From positions 19,128-83,127 of the forward strand of contig CAZWZF010000019.1 of assembly GCA_964638715.1 (NCBI GenBank): a DNA stretch of 64,000 bases, in the 5' to 3' direction. Positions within the stretch are counted from its first letter, which is position 1. Each line of letters opens with the position of its first letter. The position numbers and the translations under genes are program-made. Of the stretch, positions 1-8,049 are shown piece by piece. The notes under the pieces are model-generated. The model was given only the letters and a program-made list of their open reading frames with translations. It did not search any database and was not told the origin of the DNA. This stretch comes from JBAXQQ01 sp037131695. Its GTDB lineage: Bacteria > Armatimonadota > Hebobacteria > CAIYQO01.

Positions 1-435
1 ACCGGATGACAGGTGGTCGATGCACCTTTTCGCGAGATGGGCAACATCAGCAAGTTCCATGGCGGTGTCAACGGCTTCAGCGTCTGCTTTGCCGGGTGAT
101 TTGAATCTGCCCAGGTGCGGGTGGCGTCCCAACTCAACTATTTCACGCACGGTGAAACTAAAAGTGGGGTGGGTGACTGCGGGAACAACGGCTATTAAAC
201 GTGCCTGCTGCTGGCGGGTGAATGAATTAATGGGTTTTTCCATCAGTTTAATGTTGCCGGATGAGAGGTGAAGCAAACCGGTTATTGCTCTTAACAGGGT
301 ACTTTTTCCCGAACCGTTTGGACCGATAACACCCAGAAAATCGCCGGATTTCAGCGTCAGGTCAACCCCGCGCAGAATATCGCGCTCACCATAACCGCCA
401 GAAACATTTTCAACTGTCAGCAAAACATCGGTCAT
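1..435 (-). CDS. ABC transporter ATP-binding protein, metal/cobalamin-type importer (partial)
   Basis: This is the N-terminal 145 codons of an ABC ATPase; the rest lies beyond the window edge. Translation of the minus strand from ATG at 435 gives MTDVLLTVENVSGGYGERD, a Walker A loop GPNGSGKST near residue 40, a Q-loop region, the stretch TVREIVELGRHPHLG that is typical of FecE/FepC/BtuD-type ATPases, and it stops in the ABC signature LSSG. It would energise uptake of a siderophore, haem or corrinoid at the inner membrane. Its start codon overlaps the stop of the binding-protein gene (TAATG), so the two are translationally coupled. The permease is not upstream and presumably lies further downstream, outside the window. 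The substrate cannot be read from the sequence. Confidence 0.9.
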   Translation of the reverse strand, partial: MTDVLLTVENVSGGYGERDILRGVDLTLKSGDFLGVIGPNGSGKSTLLRAITGLLHLSSGNIKLMEKPINSFTRQQQARLIAVVPAVTHPTFSFTVREIVELGRHPHLGRFKSPGKADAEAVDTAMELADVAHLAKRCIDHLSSG

Positions 436-1364
436 TATTTAATCCAGGCGGGTGTTTTTATAATCTTCGGGTACAGGCTGTAGGCAATCAGCCACAAACC
501 TTTTGATAATCGCGGACCAGGCAGGGTAGTCATATCTTCATCTAAAATATATACACGACCATTTTTTACTGCATTCATATTTTCCCAGCGTTTGTCTGCC
601 CGCATTTTTGCAATTAAATCTTTCGCGGTGACATTTTTCATGGTACCCATTGCCACGGTGGTGATTATTACATCGGGGTTGGATGATACTACCATCTCCA
701 ATGATAATTGCGGCCAGGGTTTATTTGTCTTGGCGGCGATATTTTTACCGCCTGCTTTGGTTATCATATTATCAATATGCGACCCGGTGCCGGCACTGAA
801 TAATGAATCGTAAGGCGGGAATAAAAATAAAACTTTTAAACGTTTGCTGTCAGGTATCTTTGCTACTGTTGTTTCGACATATTTTATCTCAGTTTTCATT
901 TTTTCTACAGTTTTTTTTGCCTGCTCTGAACATCCAATAACATTGCCGATGGTTATAATATCGCGCAGAGTTGTGGGGATATCAACAGCATCAACTGTCA
1001 TTATTTTCAATCCTGATTTTTCCATTTGCGAAATAGCGTCAAGGTTGTTTCCGCGTGAGGCAATGATTAAGTCTGGTTTTAACGAAGATATTTTCTCTAC
1101 GTTTGGTTTTAAATAATCGCCAATTTTTGGCAGCTTCAATGCTTGCGGTGGATAGTCGCAAAACATTGTGTCTGCTATTACGCGTTTACCGGCACCAATT
1201 TCAAATAAAATTTCGGTAACATTTGGCGCCATGGAAATTATACGCTGTGGTACTGAATTAATTGTTATAACCTTGCCGCGCGAATCAGTAATCTTTACCG
1301 GTCCAGCAGCATAAACAGTTAATATAGATAAAAATATTGTTAAAACCAGGAAAAAACGCATCAT
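435..1364 (-). CDS. Periplasmic substrate-binding protein, BtuF/FhuD-like
   Basis: This is a helical-backbone metal-receptor type binding protein (Peripla_BP_2). After a signal peptide (MMRFFLVLTIFLSILTVYAA) comes the family hallmark VPQRIISMAPNVTEILFEIGAG, then CDYPPQALKLPKIGDY, which is typical of BtuF-like proteins, and the LKPDLIIAS strand. There is no lipobox Cys, so the protein is probably soluble in the periplasm. A TTG at 1379 is in frame, but the tandem ATGs at 1364 and 1361 follow a GGCGCGGGG ribosome site and begin the signal peptide, so I take 1364. The gene heads an operon with the ATPase that overlaps its stop. A cobalamin or iron-complex ligand is likely; no riboswitch is visible in the short leader. 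Confidence 0.88.
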   Translation of the reverse strand: MMRFFLVLTIFLSILTVYAAGPVKITDSRGKVITINSVPQRIISMAPNVTEILFEIGAGKRVIADTMFCDYPPQALKLPKIGDYLKPNVEKISSLKPDLIIASRGNNLDAISQMEKSGLKIMTVDAVDIPTTLRDIITIGNVIGCSEQAKKTVEKMKTEIKYVETTVAKIPDSKRLKVLFLFPPYDSLFSAGTGSHIDNMITKAGGKNIAAKTNKPWPQLSLEMVVSSNPDVIITTVAMGTMKNVTAKDLIAKMRADKRWENMNAVKNGRVYILDEDMTTLPGPRLSKGLWLIAYSLYPKIIKTPAWIK

Positions 1365-1379
1365 AATACCCCGCGCCAA

Positions 1380-1408
1380 ATCTTAACTGTATACCGGGTG
1401 ATAGTCAA
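1380..1408 (-). promoter_or_regulatory. Promoter of the ABC importer operon with operator half-site
   Basis: On the minus strand TTGACT (1403-1408), a 17-bp spacer and TAAGAT (1380-1385) form a good sigma-70-type promoter. The spacer contains CCGGTATACA, identical to one half of the LacI-like operator seen at 11974, 15578 and 43391, but the other half is not conserved. This may be coincidence. Confidence 0.5.
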
Positions 1409-1420
1409 GAGCGACGGAAT

Positions 1421-1500
1421 TGACAATTGACGATTGACAATTGAAAATTAAACTGAAAACTAAAAACTAAAAACTGAAAACTGAAAACTGAAAACTTTTA
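1421..1500. repeat. Low-complexity intergenic repeat (GACAATTGA / AAACTGAAAACT units)
   Basis: Short degenerate tandem words (TTGACAATTGA, then several copies of ACTGAAAACT or ACTAAAAACT) fill the space between the divergent SBP and SDR genes. Related words (GTCAACTGTCAATTGTCAAC) occur at 8031-8050 and ACTGAACACTGAACACT at about 17260. They look like dispersed non-coding repeats rather than a CRISPR: the units are too short and there are no spacers. Confidence 0.5.
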
Positions 1501-1507
1501 TAACTTT

Positions 1508-1516
1508 TGGTATAAT
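1508..1516 (+). promoter_or_regulatory. Extended -10 promoter, probably leaderless transcript
   Basis: TGGTATAAT (TG at 1508, TATAAT 1511-1516) lies five bases before the ATG at 1522, so transcription would start at or next to the start codon. No clear -35 is visible in the repeat upstream, as expected for an extended -10 promoter. Confidence 0.5.
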
Positions 1517-1521
1517 AAGGC

Positions 1522-2277
1522 ATGAATAGTAATCTTGCTGGCAAGACGGCTTTAATTACTGGTGCGGCGGTACGGTTGGGACGCGCGACGGCGTTGGCAC
1601 TTGGGGAACAAGGCGTTAATGTTGTCGTGCATTACAACAGGTCACTTGCCGAAGCTGGGTCATTACACGATGAATTGATTTCATCCGGGGTGAAAAGCTG
1701 GCTGGTACAGGCAGATTTGTTGGTTGATGATGATTTGCAGGGATTAATTCCGCGTGTACAGGAAATTACAGGTGGATTTGATATCCTTATTAATAACGCA
1801 TCCATATTTCCGCCGGATACTATGAGCGGCATGACTTTTGAAAGTGTTATGCATAATATGCGCGTAAATGCCTGGGCACCGTATTTGTTGGGACGTGATT
1901 TTGCAAAATATTGCAAAACCGGGAATATCATAAACTTTCTCGATGCGCGATTGCCCGGATATGATTGGCAGCACGCGTCATACACCCTTAGCAAGCACAC
2001 CCTGGCTCTGCTGACACGAATGACGGCGTTGGAATACGCACCGGATATTCGGGTAAACGCTGTTGCTCCCGGATTGATATTACCGCCGCCAGGTAAAGAC
2101 GAATCATTTTTGGAGCCGTTAATTCCGTTAGTGCCATTGGGCAGGCACGGCACCGCAGAAGAGATTGCCCAAGCAGTAATATATTTGCTGCAAAACGAAT
2201 TTATCACCGGTGAAACTGTATATATTGATGGTGGAAGACACCTGAAGGAGCCGTCACATGGATCAAATACATATTAA
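1522..2277 (+). CDS. Short-chain dehydrogenase, pteridine reductase-like
   Basis: This is a 251-residue classical SDR that probably reduces dihydropteridines with NADPH (PTR1/FolM type). Visible motifs are the cofactor loop TGAAVRLG (13-20), NNAS (91-94) and the YxxxK pair Tyr154-Lys158. Where most SDRs have the catalytic Ser, this protein reads NFLDAR, with Asp, as in pteridine reductases. The C-terminus TVYIDGGRHL also fits. It overlaps the following folB gene by 20 bp, which supports a role in pterin/folate metabolism. The start follows an extended -10 box by five bases, suggesting a leaderless message. A generic SDR of other specificity cannot be excluded. Confidence 0.85.
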   Translation: MNSNLAGKTALITGAAVRLGRATALALGEQGVNVVVHYNRSLAEAGSLHDELISSGVKSWLVQADLLVDDDLQGLIPRVQEITGGFDILINNASIFPPDTMSGMTFESVMHNMRVNAWAPYLLGRDFAKYCKTGNIINFLDARLPGYDWQHASYTLSKHTLALLTRMTALEYAPDIRVNAVAPGLILPPPGKDESFLEPLIPLVPLGRHGTAEEIAQAVIYLLQNEFITGETVYIDGGRHLKEPSHGSNTY

Positions 2278-2608
2278 TGACCTGCGGGTAAATGCGATAA
2301 TTGGTGTTTATGAAAATGAACGCGTTACCCGTCAGCCACTGATTATCAATGTAACATTGAATACCGATATTTCAAAAGCCGCCATTACTGATGATCTGGG
2401 GGATGCTGTTGACTATGATGATTTGGCGAAAGAAATCACCAATGCAGCGCAAAATACCAGTTGCCAATTAATAGAAACTTTGGCGGTAAAATTAGCAAAT
2501 ATTTGTCTGGCAAATAAAAAAGTAAATAGCGTGACGATAAAAATTGAGAAACCTGGTGCTATTGCAAATGCCCGCAGTTCGGCGGTAGTAATCAGTCGTG
2601 GAAAATGA
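2258..2608 (+). CDS. folB: Dihydroneopterin aldolase
   Basis: FolB cleaves 7,8-dihydroneopterin to 6-hydroxymethyl-dihydropterin and glycolaldehyde in folate synthesis. The 116-residue length is normal. Family features are the opening IHINDLRVNAIIGVYENER with Glu21, the pair DDLGDAVDYDDL, IETLAVKLA, and IKIEKPGAIANA with the catalytic Lys98. The gene starts inside the end of the SDR gene (20-bp overlap), so the two are co-translated. This pairing supports the pteridine reductase call upstream. The remaining folate genes are not in the window. Confidence 0.92.
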   Translation: MDQIHINDLRVNAIIGVYENERVTRQPLIINVTLNTDISKAAITDDLGDAVDYDDLAKEITNAAQNTSCQLIETLAVKLANICLANKKVNSVTIKIEKPGAIANARSSAVVISRGK

Positions 2609-2697
2609 TATAATTTTATCGATAGGTAGTTTATTAATTACCTTATTCGCAAATATTGCAGTACAATTATAGAAACAGAAAAGGAAAAATAACCTAT

Positions 2698-3153
2698 ATG
2701 GTAACCGGATCACAATTAGGCAGGCCAGTTATAATATTAATGATTGAAGACAACCCGGGTGACGTGTTGTTGACGATGGAAGCATTGAAGGAAGTTAAAA
2801 TTCGCAACACTGTACATGTTGCGAAGGATGGCGTTGAAGGTATCGAATTTCTTCATCGCCAGGGACAATTCGCCGATGCACCGCGTCCAGATATAATCCT
2901 GTTAGACCTTAACCTGCCCCGCAAGGATGGGCGCGAGGTTCTTGCCGAGATTAAGGCAGACCCGGAGTTGCGCCGAATCCCGGTAGTTATTCTCACCACA
3001 TCAACGGCAGAACAGGATGTATTAAAAACATATAACCTGCACGCAAATTGTTATATCACCAAGCCGGTAGACCTTGACCAGTTCATTTCAGTTGTACAGT
3101 CCATAGAAAATTTCTGGTTCTCTATTGTTAAATTGGCACCATCAGAACAATAG
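2698..3153 (+). CDS. Single-domain response regulator (Rcp1-like)
   Basis: This 151-residue CheY-like receiver has no output domain. Acidic pair Glu17-Asp18, phospho-acceptor Asp70 in LLDLNLP, the ILTTST switch Thr and the conserved Lys in YITKPVD are all present. The C-terminus (ISVVQSIENFWFSIVKLAP) is characteristic of the Rcp1/phytochrome-associated response regulator group. Its partner kinase is not in the window. A TTG at 2656 is in frame, but ATG at 2698 gives the normal length; AGGA lies somewhat far upstream (about 12 nt). The stop codon TAG at 3151-3153 is the first bases of the palindromic element that follows, so the element defines the 3' end of this gene. Confidence 0.88.
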   Translation: MVTGSQLGRPVIILMIEDNPGDVLLTMEALKEVKIRNTVHVAKDGVEGIEFLHRQGQFADAPRPDIILLDLNLPRKDGREVLAEIKADPELRRIPVVILTTSTAEQDVLKTYNLHANCYITKPVDLDQFISVVQSIENFWFSIVKLAPSEQ

Positions 3154-3314
3154 ACTTGTCCGGAAATAAGGAATGAGTAGATTTTGAGGCTATTTTTTCG
3201 TCAGACAAGGCGTTTATTTTTCACTTTATCTGGATTGATAAATGTAGAATAAACAACGCTGTATGGCGGAAAAAGAGTCCAAAAAATGCCATTATTTATT
3301 TTCGGACATGTCTA
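3151..3314. mobile_element. MITE-like palindromic element with TA boundaries
   Basis: The 164-bp segment begins TAGACTTGTCCGGAAATAA and ends with the inverted complement TTATTTTCGGACATGTCTA. The outer 25 bp match at 21 positions, and the arms continue as an imperfect palindrome inwards (AAGGCGTTTATTTTT opposite AGAATAAACAACGCT). It has TA at both ends, as expected of IS630/Tc1-mariner-type MITEs, and no coding capacity. The transcript would fold into one long hairpin, which may also terminate the response-regulator mRNA. Confidence 0.65.
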
Positions 3315-3376
3315 ATAATCGGAAAAGAGTAAATATTGGTTAATATTTTAAATAATCCTGTTGAATCGAGAAAAAT

Positions 3377-4132
3377 TTGGAAATAACTGCTAATTGCATT
3401 ATTACTGCATTTGACCTTGAAACAACGGGATTATCTGCCAGTTGGGACAGGATAGTAGAGTTGGGTGCCATTCGCTGGCAAAATGGCATTGAAATAGACA
3501 GCTACCAATGCCTGATAAATCCTCAGCGTCCCATGCCGCCAGCCGTTATCGAGGTTCATGGCATTACCGATGACGATGTGAAAGACAGCCCGATTATCGA
3601 AGAAAAACTTTCAGAGTTTATCGATTTTTTGCAGACAGATATCGTCGTGGCGCACAACGCCCGTTTTGATATCGGTTTTCTTCGTCAATCATGCCTGCGC
3701 GCCGGTATCGCCATGCCGTCACTGCATTATATAGACACCTGCGCTCTCGCACGCCGCACTTTCCCCGGTCTCACCAGTTACAGCCTGCCCACTCTGCGCG
3801 ACCATTTTGGCTTGGGCGGCACTGTATCCCACCGTGCCATGGAAGATACCCGCGTCTGCCTGCAGCTATTTCTGCTGTGCATCGACAACGGCGGAGTAAT
3901 TCGCGAATATTTCAATGAAGGCATGGAAGGCCTGCCCCAACACCTGGAAAGCGTAAAAACCGCCATAGCGGAACACCGCGAAGTGATGATTGAATACTGC
4001 GACGGCAAAGGCCGGGTAACAAAGCGTCGAATATTACCCCTCGGAGTAGACGGCGGCATCCTGCAAGCCCACTGCACCCTCCGCAACGACAACCGGCATT
4101 TTAATATTGAAAGAATTCGAAGAGTTTGGTGA
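3377..4132 (+). CDS. DnaQ-family 3'-5' exonuclease fused to a WYL domain
   Basis: Residues 8-170 form a DEDDh exonuclease like the DNA polymerase III epsilon subunit: Asp13 and Glu15 in FDLETTGL, Asp98 in AHNARFDIGFL, His152 and Asp157 in SHRAMEDTRVC. Residues about 195-251 (EHREVMIEYCDGKGR ... NIERIRRVW) are a WYL-type ligand-sensing domain. The exonuclease should degrade single-stranded DNA or RNA ends; WYL domains often control nuclease or transcription activity in response to nucleotides, and are common in defence loci. The start is TTG at 3377 (stop at 3362, no ATG nearby, GAG six bases upstream). The gene faces the ATPase gene, with 25 bp between their stops. Confidence 0.85.
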   Translation: MEITANCIITAFDLETTGLSASWDRIVELGAIRWQNGIEIDSYQCLINPQRPMPPAVIEVHGITDDDVKDSPIIEEKLSEFIDFLQTDIVVAHNARFDIGFLRQSCLRAGIAMPSLHYIDTCALARRTFPGLTSYSLPTLRDHFGLGGTVSHRAMEDTRVCLQLFLLCIDNGGVIREYFNEGMEGLPQHLESVKTAIAEHREVMIEYCDGKGRVTKRRILPLGVDGGILQAHCTLRNDNRHFNIERIRRVW

Positions 4133-4157
4133 AATAAGAATTCGTAATTGCTTCTTC

Positions 4158-7100
4158 TCACTCAAACGTTAAAACAGCTTCATCATTCAGATTGCCCATG
4201 GGGTCTAACCAGCGGTTTAGGGTGTTTTTTGCTTCTTTATGGGACAGGTCGCGGCCGCTTAGCTGGTACTTTATTTCATTGGTTTTGCGGACGGCTACTG
4301 GCTGGCTGGATTGGTTCAGCCAGGTTATGAAGTTGTCGTCGAGGATTTCGGCAGTTAATTCTGCCTTGCCGCGGCTCCAATTAAGCAGCATCTGTGCTTT
4401 TTCGCGCATTTCGTCATTGGCGCGTTTCGTTCTTTCACGCAGTTTCTCGGTCCATTCGCTGTTTTGCAGGTGAATTGCCGCGAGTGAAAGCGCGTCTTCT
4501 GCTGCCTGTTTTGCTTCTACCGTAGTTGGCATAGGCGAGGGGGTGTTGAATTGCGACCTGCAGCGCGGGCAGGTGAAGTCATGGAGCAGACCACCCGGGC
4601 AATATTTTTCGCGCGCCTGGGCAAGTATCGCCGGTGGAGCGTAAACATCTGCCGGCCAATCGGTATGAATTAAAGCCAGTCGGCGGGCAAGGCGAAAATC
4701 TGCGCTTTCGAAAATAGTTTTCAACTGCGCAACCTGCGCCTGGCCAAAGATAGATTCGTGCCAGACGCTGTATTCGCGCTGGATAATCGCTTCTATTTCA
4801 TTTGTCAGGGTGACTAATTCATCGATTCTGCCTAACGATTTATCGCCATTTGCCATGATCATGCGCAATTCATTTATCTTGTTATCGGCATTGCCGCTGT
4901 ATGTCAGGTGCAATATCTGGCCGATGCGTGATAATATTCCCTGTTTTTCTATCGCGTGTTTGATATTTTTAACGCCGATGATAAATTCTTTGTCTCCGGC
5001 AGCTTCCAATACATCCAGCAGTGCTTCGGTATCAATATTCGTATCCATCATCTCTAAATTACTTATCAATTCAGATGATTCCCGCCAAATCCATGGGAGT
5101 GAATCATTGGTGCTGCACCATTCAGTTATAAAAAGGTCAAATCCGCCGCAATCAACTTTGCTTTTTTCAAGAAATCGGCGCAAGGCAAAAATCGATAATT
5201 CGCTTAAACCAGCCGTTTCGCAGAGTTCTTTCAGTTTGATTCGGTGATCTACCCGTATTGTCGGCTGATTGCTGATGAATGTCAGGGTGTCTGAACGCGA
5301 CAATGCTGTCAGCGGGTCGATTTGATGCATGAAAGAATCATAACCTGCCAGGGCGCCGGTGCGGACGGCGGTATGAATAATTAACGACGATAATTCGCCG
5401 GGAAGGCCAAATGGCGATTTGTGCATCATGGCAATCATCTCCTTCAATGTCACAGCATTTGTTGATGCTTTACTCATCATTTGAATAATTTCATCTGCCG
5501 GGACATTCAGCGTTAAACCGTCTTCATTTTCGATAACTGATTCTGACGGCAACAGGTATTGTCTGGTGTAGTGCATCAACGTTGATGATGTTGCTGATAC
5601 TCCACCGGTGTCAATAACAAATTGGTGCAATTGACGTGCTATGGCACGCGGCGGGTCGCCGGCGGGTGCATATTTTACCGCTCCGGCAAACCGTTCCATT
5701 AATCCTTTGGAAAACTGTGCGGATAGCATCTCTGTAATCGCGTCATATTTTCCTGCCATATCAATCGAATCGTTTCCTATCAGCCATTTTCCATCACGGT
5801 ATAGATTGGTTAAAATCGTTATTGCTGGCACGCGCATTTCGTTGGCGCGTTCCTGGCATCGCTTGTTAGTTTTATTTTCCAATGCGCTGCTGGCGGCAAT
5901 CTTTTCATTAGCGGCGATTTCCCACGCGGCATATTCTGCCAATAATTCATATTCATCCCAGGCAATATCGCGCGGGGTAATAATAGCGGCACAGTTTTGT
6001 AATTCCATCGGCAGCGCGGTAAGTTCTTTAGTGAAATCACCCCTTAATCCGGGAAATACCATCGCCATTGCGCAATCATAGTTATCATCATGCAATATGC
6101 CATTGAAAATATCCGATAATGACTGGTTCGGCTTGTTTGCCATAACGATAGCACAATTTCTGACTGTATTCATCCAATTAAATTGTACTGCTGTCGCATC
6201 AACACCAAAATTACCCAGCGGCCAATTTTCATATTTGCATGACGAAATTACGGTTTCATAAATCCGCCGGTCTCCCTTGAGAAAACTATTCATTACCTCA
6301 TCAGCACGGGCAGCCGCCAAAATCCCGGCATCATCGTCGATATTAAGGCTGAATATCTCTTTTCCCGGGTCAGTATCACGTATGGCAGTTAAATGCGCGC
6401 CGCGTTTGCGGAGCCAGTGCAGGTTGTAAGATAGCAATTTTGTATCGTTTATCAATGAAGCTTTACCTAATTCTATTGTAATACCGGGCATCTCTGCCAG
6501 CGAAAATGCTGCCAGAGTTTTGATAGCTTTGCCGGCAATCGCCGGTTCCGGTGCGCGGGATGATAGATTCAACAGTAATTCTGTTGCTGAGTATGTTTTA
6601 ACGGCAGATGCACATCCGGTAAGGTCGTTCTGAACCGCGTCAAACAGTTGATCGATAGTTATTACATCTTCACATTCGCGATCCATCCATCCGGGTGCCA
6701 GGCTTTGCATGACCTGCACCAGGGTTCGATGCGGCGAAAGATGATTATTCACCATCTGCATGAATGTTTCCAATGCATTTGGTATAAACGGCCAGGCATT
6801 GACTCTGTCAACTATTCCGTCTGTGGATATTGACTCCAGCATTTGGCGTAATTCCGGCTGGTTGCGCAGAATGAACATGCGGTTTCTGATTACATCAGTT
6901 ATCTGTGATGGCTGCAGGGTATATTTTTTGAATCTGTCTTCTACCTGCCGCCATGAATGGAACTTCATCATGCCGGTATCAGATAAATTGCGCTGAAGCG
7001 CGCCGATGAACCATAAATTAGTTCGTTCTGTCATGCCGGCTATAAATTGTATGAATCCTGCATCTGCCTCGCGCCGTGATGGTGATCGCGATGCAAGAAA

Positions 7101-7634
7101 GATGGATAATTCATCGACTAACAATAGCAGTCCGCCATGACCTTTTTCTTTTACAGCATGCGATATTTCCAGCCAATCGTTAAGGCGGGATTTCCCGCTC
7201 ACAGTTACTCCTAACGAACGGGAAATCTCAAACAACACGGCTTCTTCCAGCGTCATTGCCGGCGGGTAATCATCCAATGAAAAAAATACCGGCAATATCC
7301 TTTTATCAATCATTTTCTTGGTGAATCTTTCAAATAACGGGTTTATTTCCGTAAATCCCATCCATGCTGATTCATTTGATGCCAGAATATCCAATAATGC
7401 AAGCAAATGAGACTTCCCTGTCCCATACAATCCATTTATCAAAATAGCTTTGCCATGCTGCCCCCATGCCATTGATGATAAAATCTCTTCCAACATCTTT
7501 CGATGGTCCGGCGCAGTCAATGCATACTGTTTCACCCACGAAGAACCATCGCCGCCGCTTTTAACTTGCGCAGCGTGGTCTGGCCGGATAACAGCCGGAA
7601 AATCCTGAAAAGTAATAAAATCGCCAATCCTCAT
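4158..7634 (-). CDS. Large P-loop ATPase, DUF6079 / BrxC-PglY-like
   Basis: This 1158-residue protein has Walker A NGLYGTGKSH at 67-76, Walker B LLLLVDEL at 169-176, and an arginine-rich region after LWFIGALQRNLSDT that fits an AAA-type core. Opening, spacing of the ATP motifs and total length resemble the DUF6079/BrxC/PglY group, which are ATPases of BREX-type phage defence. A CPRC pair lies near residue 1010. No methylase (PglX), phosphatase (PglZ) or protease partner is visible nearby, so it is not a standard BREX locus. ATG at 7634 is preceded by AAGG and an AT-rich leader. It is convergent with the exonuclease-WYL gene. Function is inferred from family resemblance read by eye. Confidence 0.65.
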   Translation of the reverse strand: MRIGDFITFQDFPAVIRPDHAAQVKSGGDGSSWVKQYALTAPDHRKMLEEILSSMAWGQHGKAILINGLYGTGKSHLLALLDILASNESAWMGFTEINPLFERFTKKMIDKRILPVFFSLDDYPPAMTLEEAVLFEISRSLGVTVSGKSRLNDWLEISHAVKEKGHGGLLLLVDELSIFLASRSPSRREADAGFIQFIAGMTERTNLWFIGALQRNLSDTGMMKFHSWRQVEDRFKKYTLQPSQITDVIRNRMFILRNQPELRQMLESISTDGIVDRVNAWPFIPNALETFMQMVNNHLSPHRTLVQVMQSLAPGWMDRECEDVITIDQLFDAVQNDLTGCASAVKTYSATELLLNLSSRAPEPAIAGKAIKTLAAFSLAEMPGITIELGKASLINDTKLLSYNLHWLRKRGAHLTAIRDTDPGKEIFSLNIDDDAGILAAARADEVMNSFLKGDRRIYETVISSCKYENWPLGNFGVDATAVQFNWMNTVRNCAIVMANKPNQSLSDIFNGILHDDNYDCAMAMVFPGLRGDFTKELTALPMELQNCAAIITPRDIAWDEYELLAEYAAWEIAANEKIAASSALENKTNKRCQERANEMRVPAITILTNLYRDGKWLIGNDSIDMAGKYDAITEMLSAQFSKGLMERFAGAVKYAPAGDPPRAIARQLHQFVIDTGGVSATSSTLMHYTRQYLLPSESVIENEDGLTLNVPADEIIQMMSKASTNAVTLKEMIAMMHKSPFGLPGELSSLIIHTAVRTGALAGYDSFMHQIDPLTALSRSDTLTFISNQPTIRVDHRIKLKELCETAGLSELSIFALRRFLEKSKVDCGGFDLFITEWCSTNDSLPWIWRESSELISNLEMMDTNIDTEALLDVLEAAGDKEFIIGVKNIKHAIEKQGILSRIGQILHLTYSGNADNKINELRMIMANGDKSLGRIDELVTLTNEIEAIIQREYSVWHESIFGQAQVAQLKTIFESADFRLARRLALIHTDWPADVYAPPAILAQAREKYCPGGLLHDFTCPRCRSQFNTPSPMPTTVEAKQAAEDALSLAAIHLQNSEWTEKLRERTKRANDEMREKAQMLLNWSRGKAELTAEILDDNFITWLNQSSQPVAVRKTNEIKYQLSGRDLSHKEAKNTLNRWLDPMGNLNDEAVLTFE

Positions 7635-7732
7635 ACCTTATAGTGGTAATAAAATCAAGAAACGTTCCATTTTTTTAAGAAATTTTTAAAATATTTTTAA
7701 AAATTGTAATAATCGCAATTATCGACAAAAAA

Positions 7733-7778
7733 AAGCACGTTGGATTATTTAATGCAAAATAATCCAACGTGCCTTTTA
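7733..7778 (-). terminator. Strong intrinsic terminator, minus strand
   Basis: GCACGTTGGATTATTT (7735-7750) pairs perfectly with its complement at 7757-7772 (16 bp, 6-nt loop). In the minus direction it is followed by a run of eight T, so it ends transcription of the giant surface-protein gene at 8050-11952. T-rich sequence on the other side could make it bidirectional. Confidence 0.8.
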
Positions 7779-7793
7779 TTTATTTTTACAGGC

Positions 7794-8023
7794 TTTTGCA
7801 AAACCTATTTTTTTGAATGTTTATGTTGGTGGTTTGTAGTAGCCGAAACCACCCCGACCTTCGGCCACCCCTCCTTGGCAAGGAGGGGAGTTTAAAACAA
7901 AGGTTTTGATTATTAAAGCTGTCATTATATTATCAAGTAACTACCATAACTCCCCTCCTTGACAAGGAGGGGGTAGGGGGTGGTTGGGTTGATAATATGA
8001 TTAATATAGTTTTGCAAAACCTA
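7794..8023. repeat. Composite intergenic repeat block
   Basis: The 415-bp gap 7635-8049 has no gene. Besides the terminator it holds a direct repeat TTTTGCAAAACCTA at 7794-7807 and 8010-8023. Between the two copies lie two G/C-rich palindromic units in opposite orientation: 7847-7893 (core CCCCTCCTTGGCAAGGAGGGG, 7868-7888) and 7949-7988. The inner units belong to the same family as those at 13221 and 18359. Confidence 0.65.
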
Positions 8024-8049
8024 CTTAATTGTCAACTGTCAATTGTCAA

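Noticed and set aside
1421..1500. Repeated short units that might be a CRISPR
   Set aside because: Units are about 10 bp, degenerate and without spacers; no cas genes are nearby.
435..1521. Cobalamin riboswitch upstream of the ABC importer
   Set aside because: The leader is too short and I see no B12-box-like sequence; a plain promoter is present.
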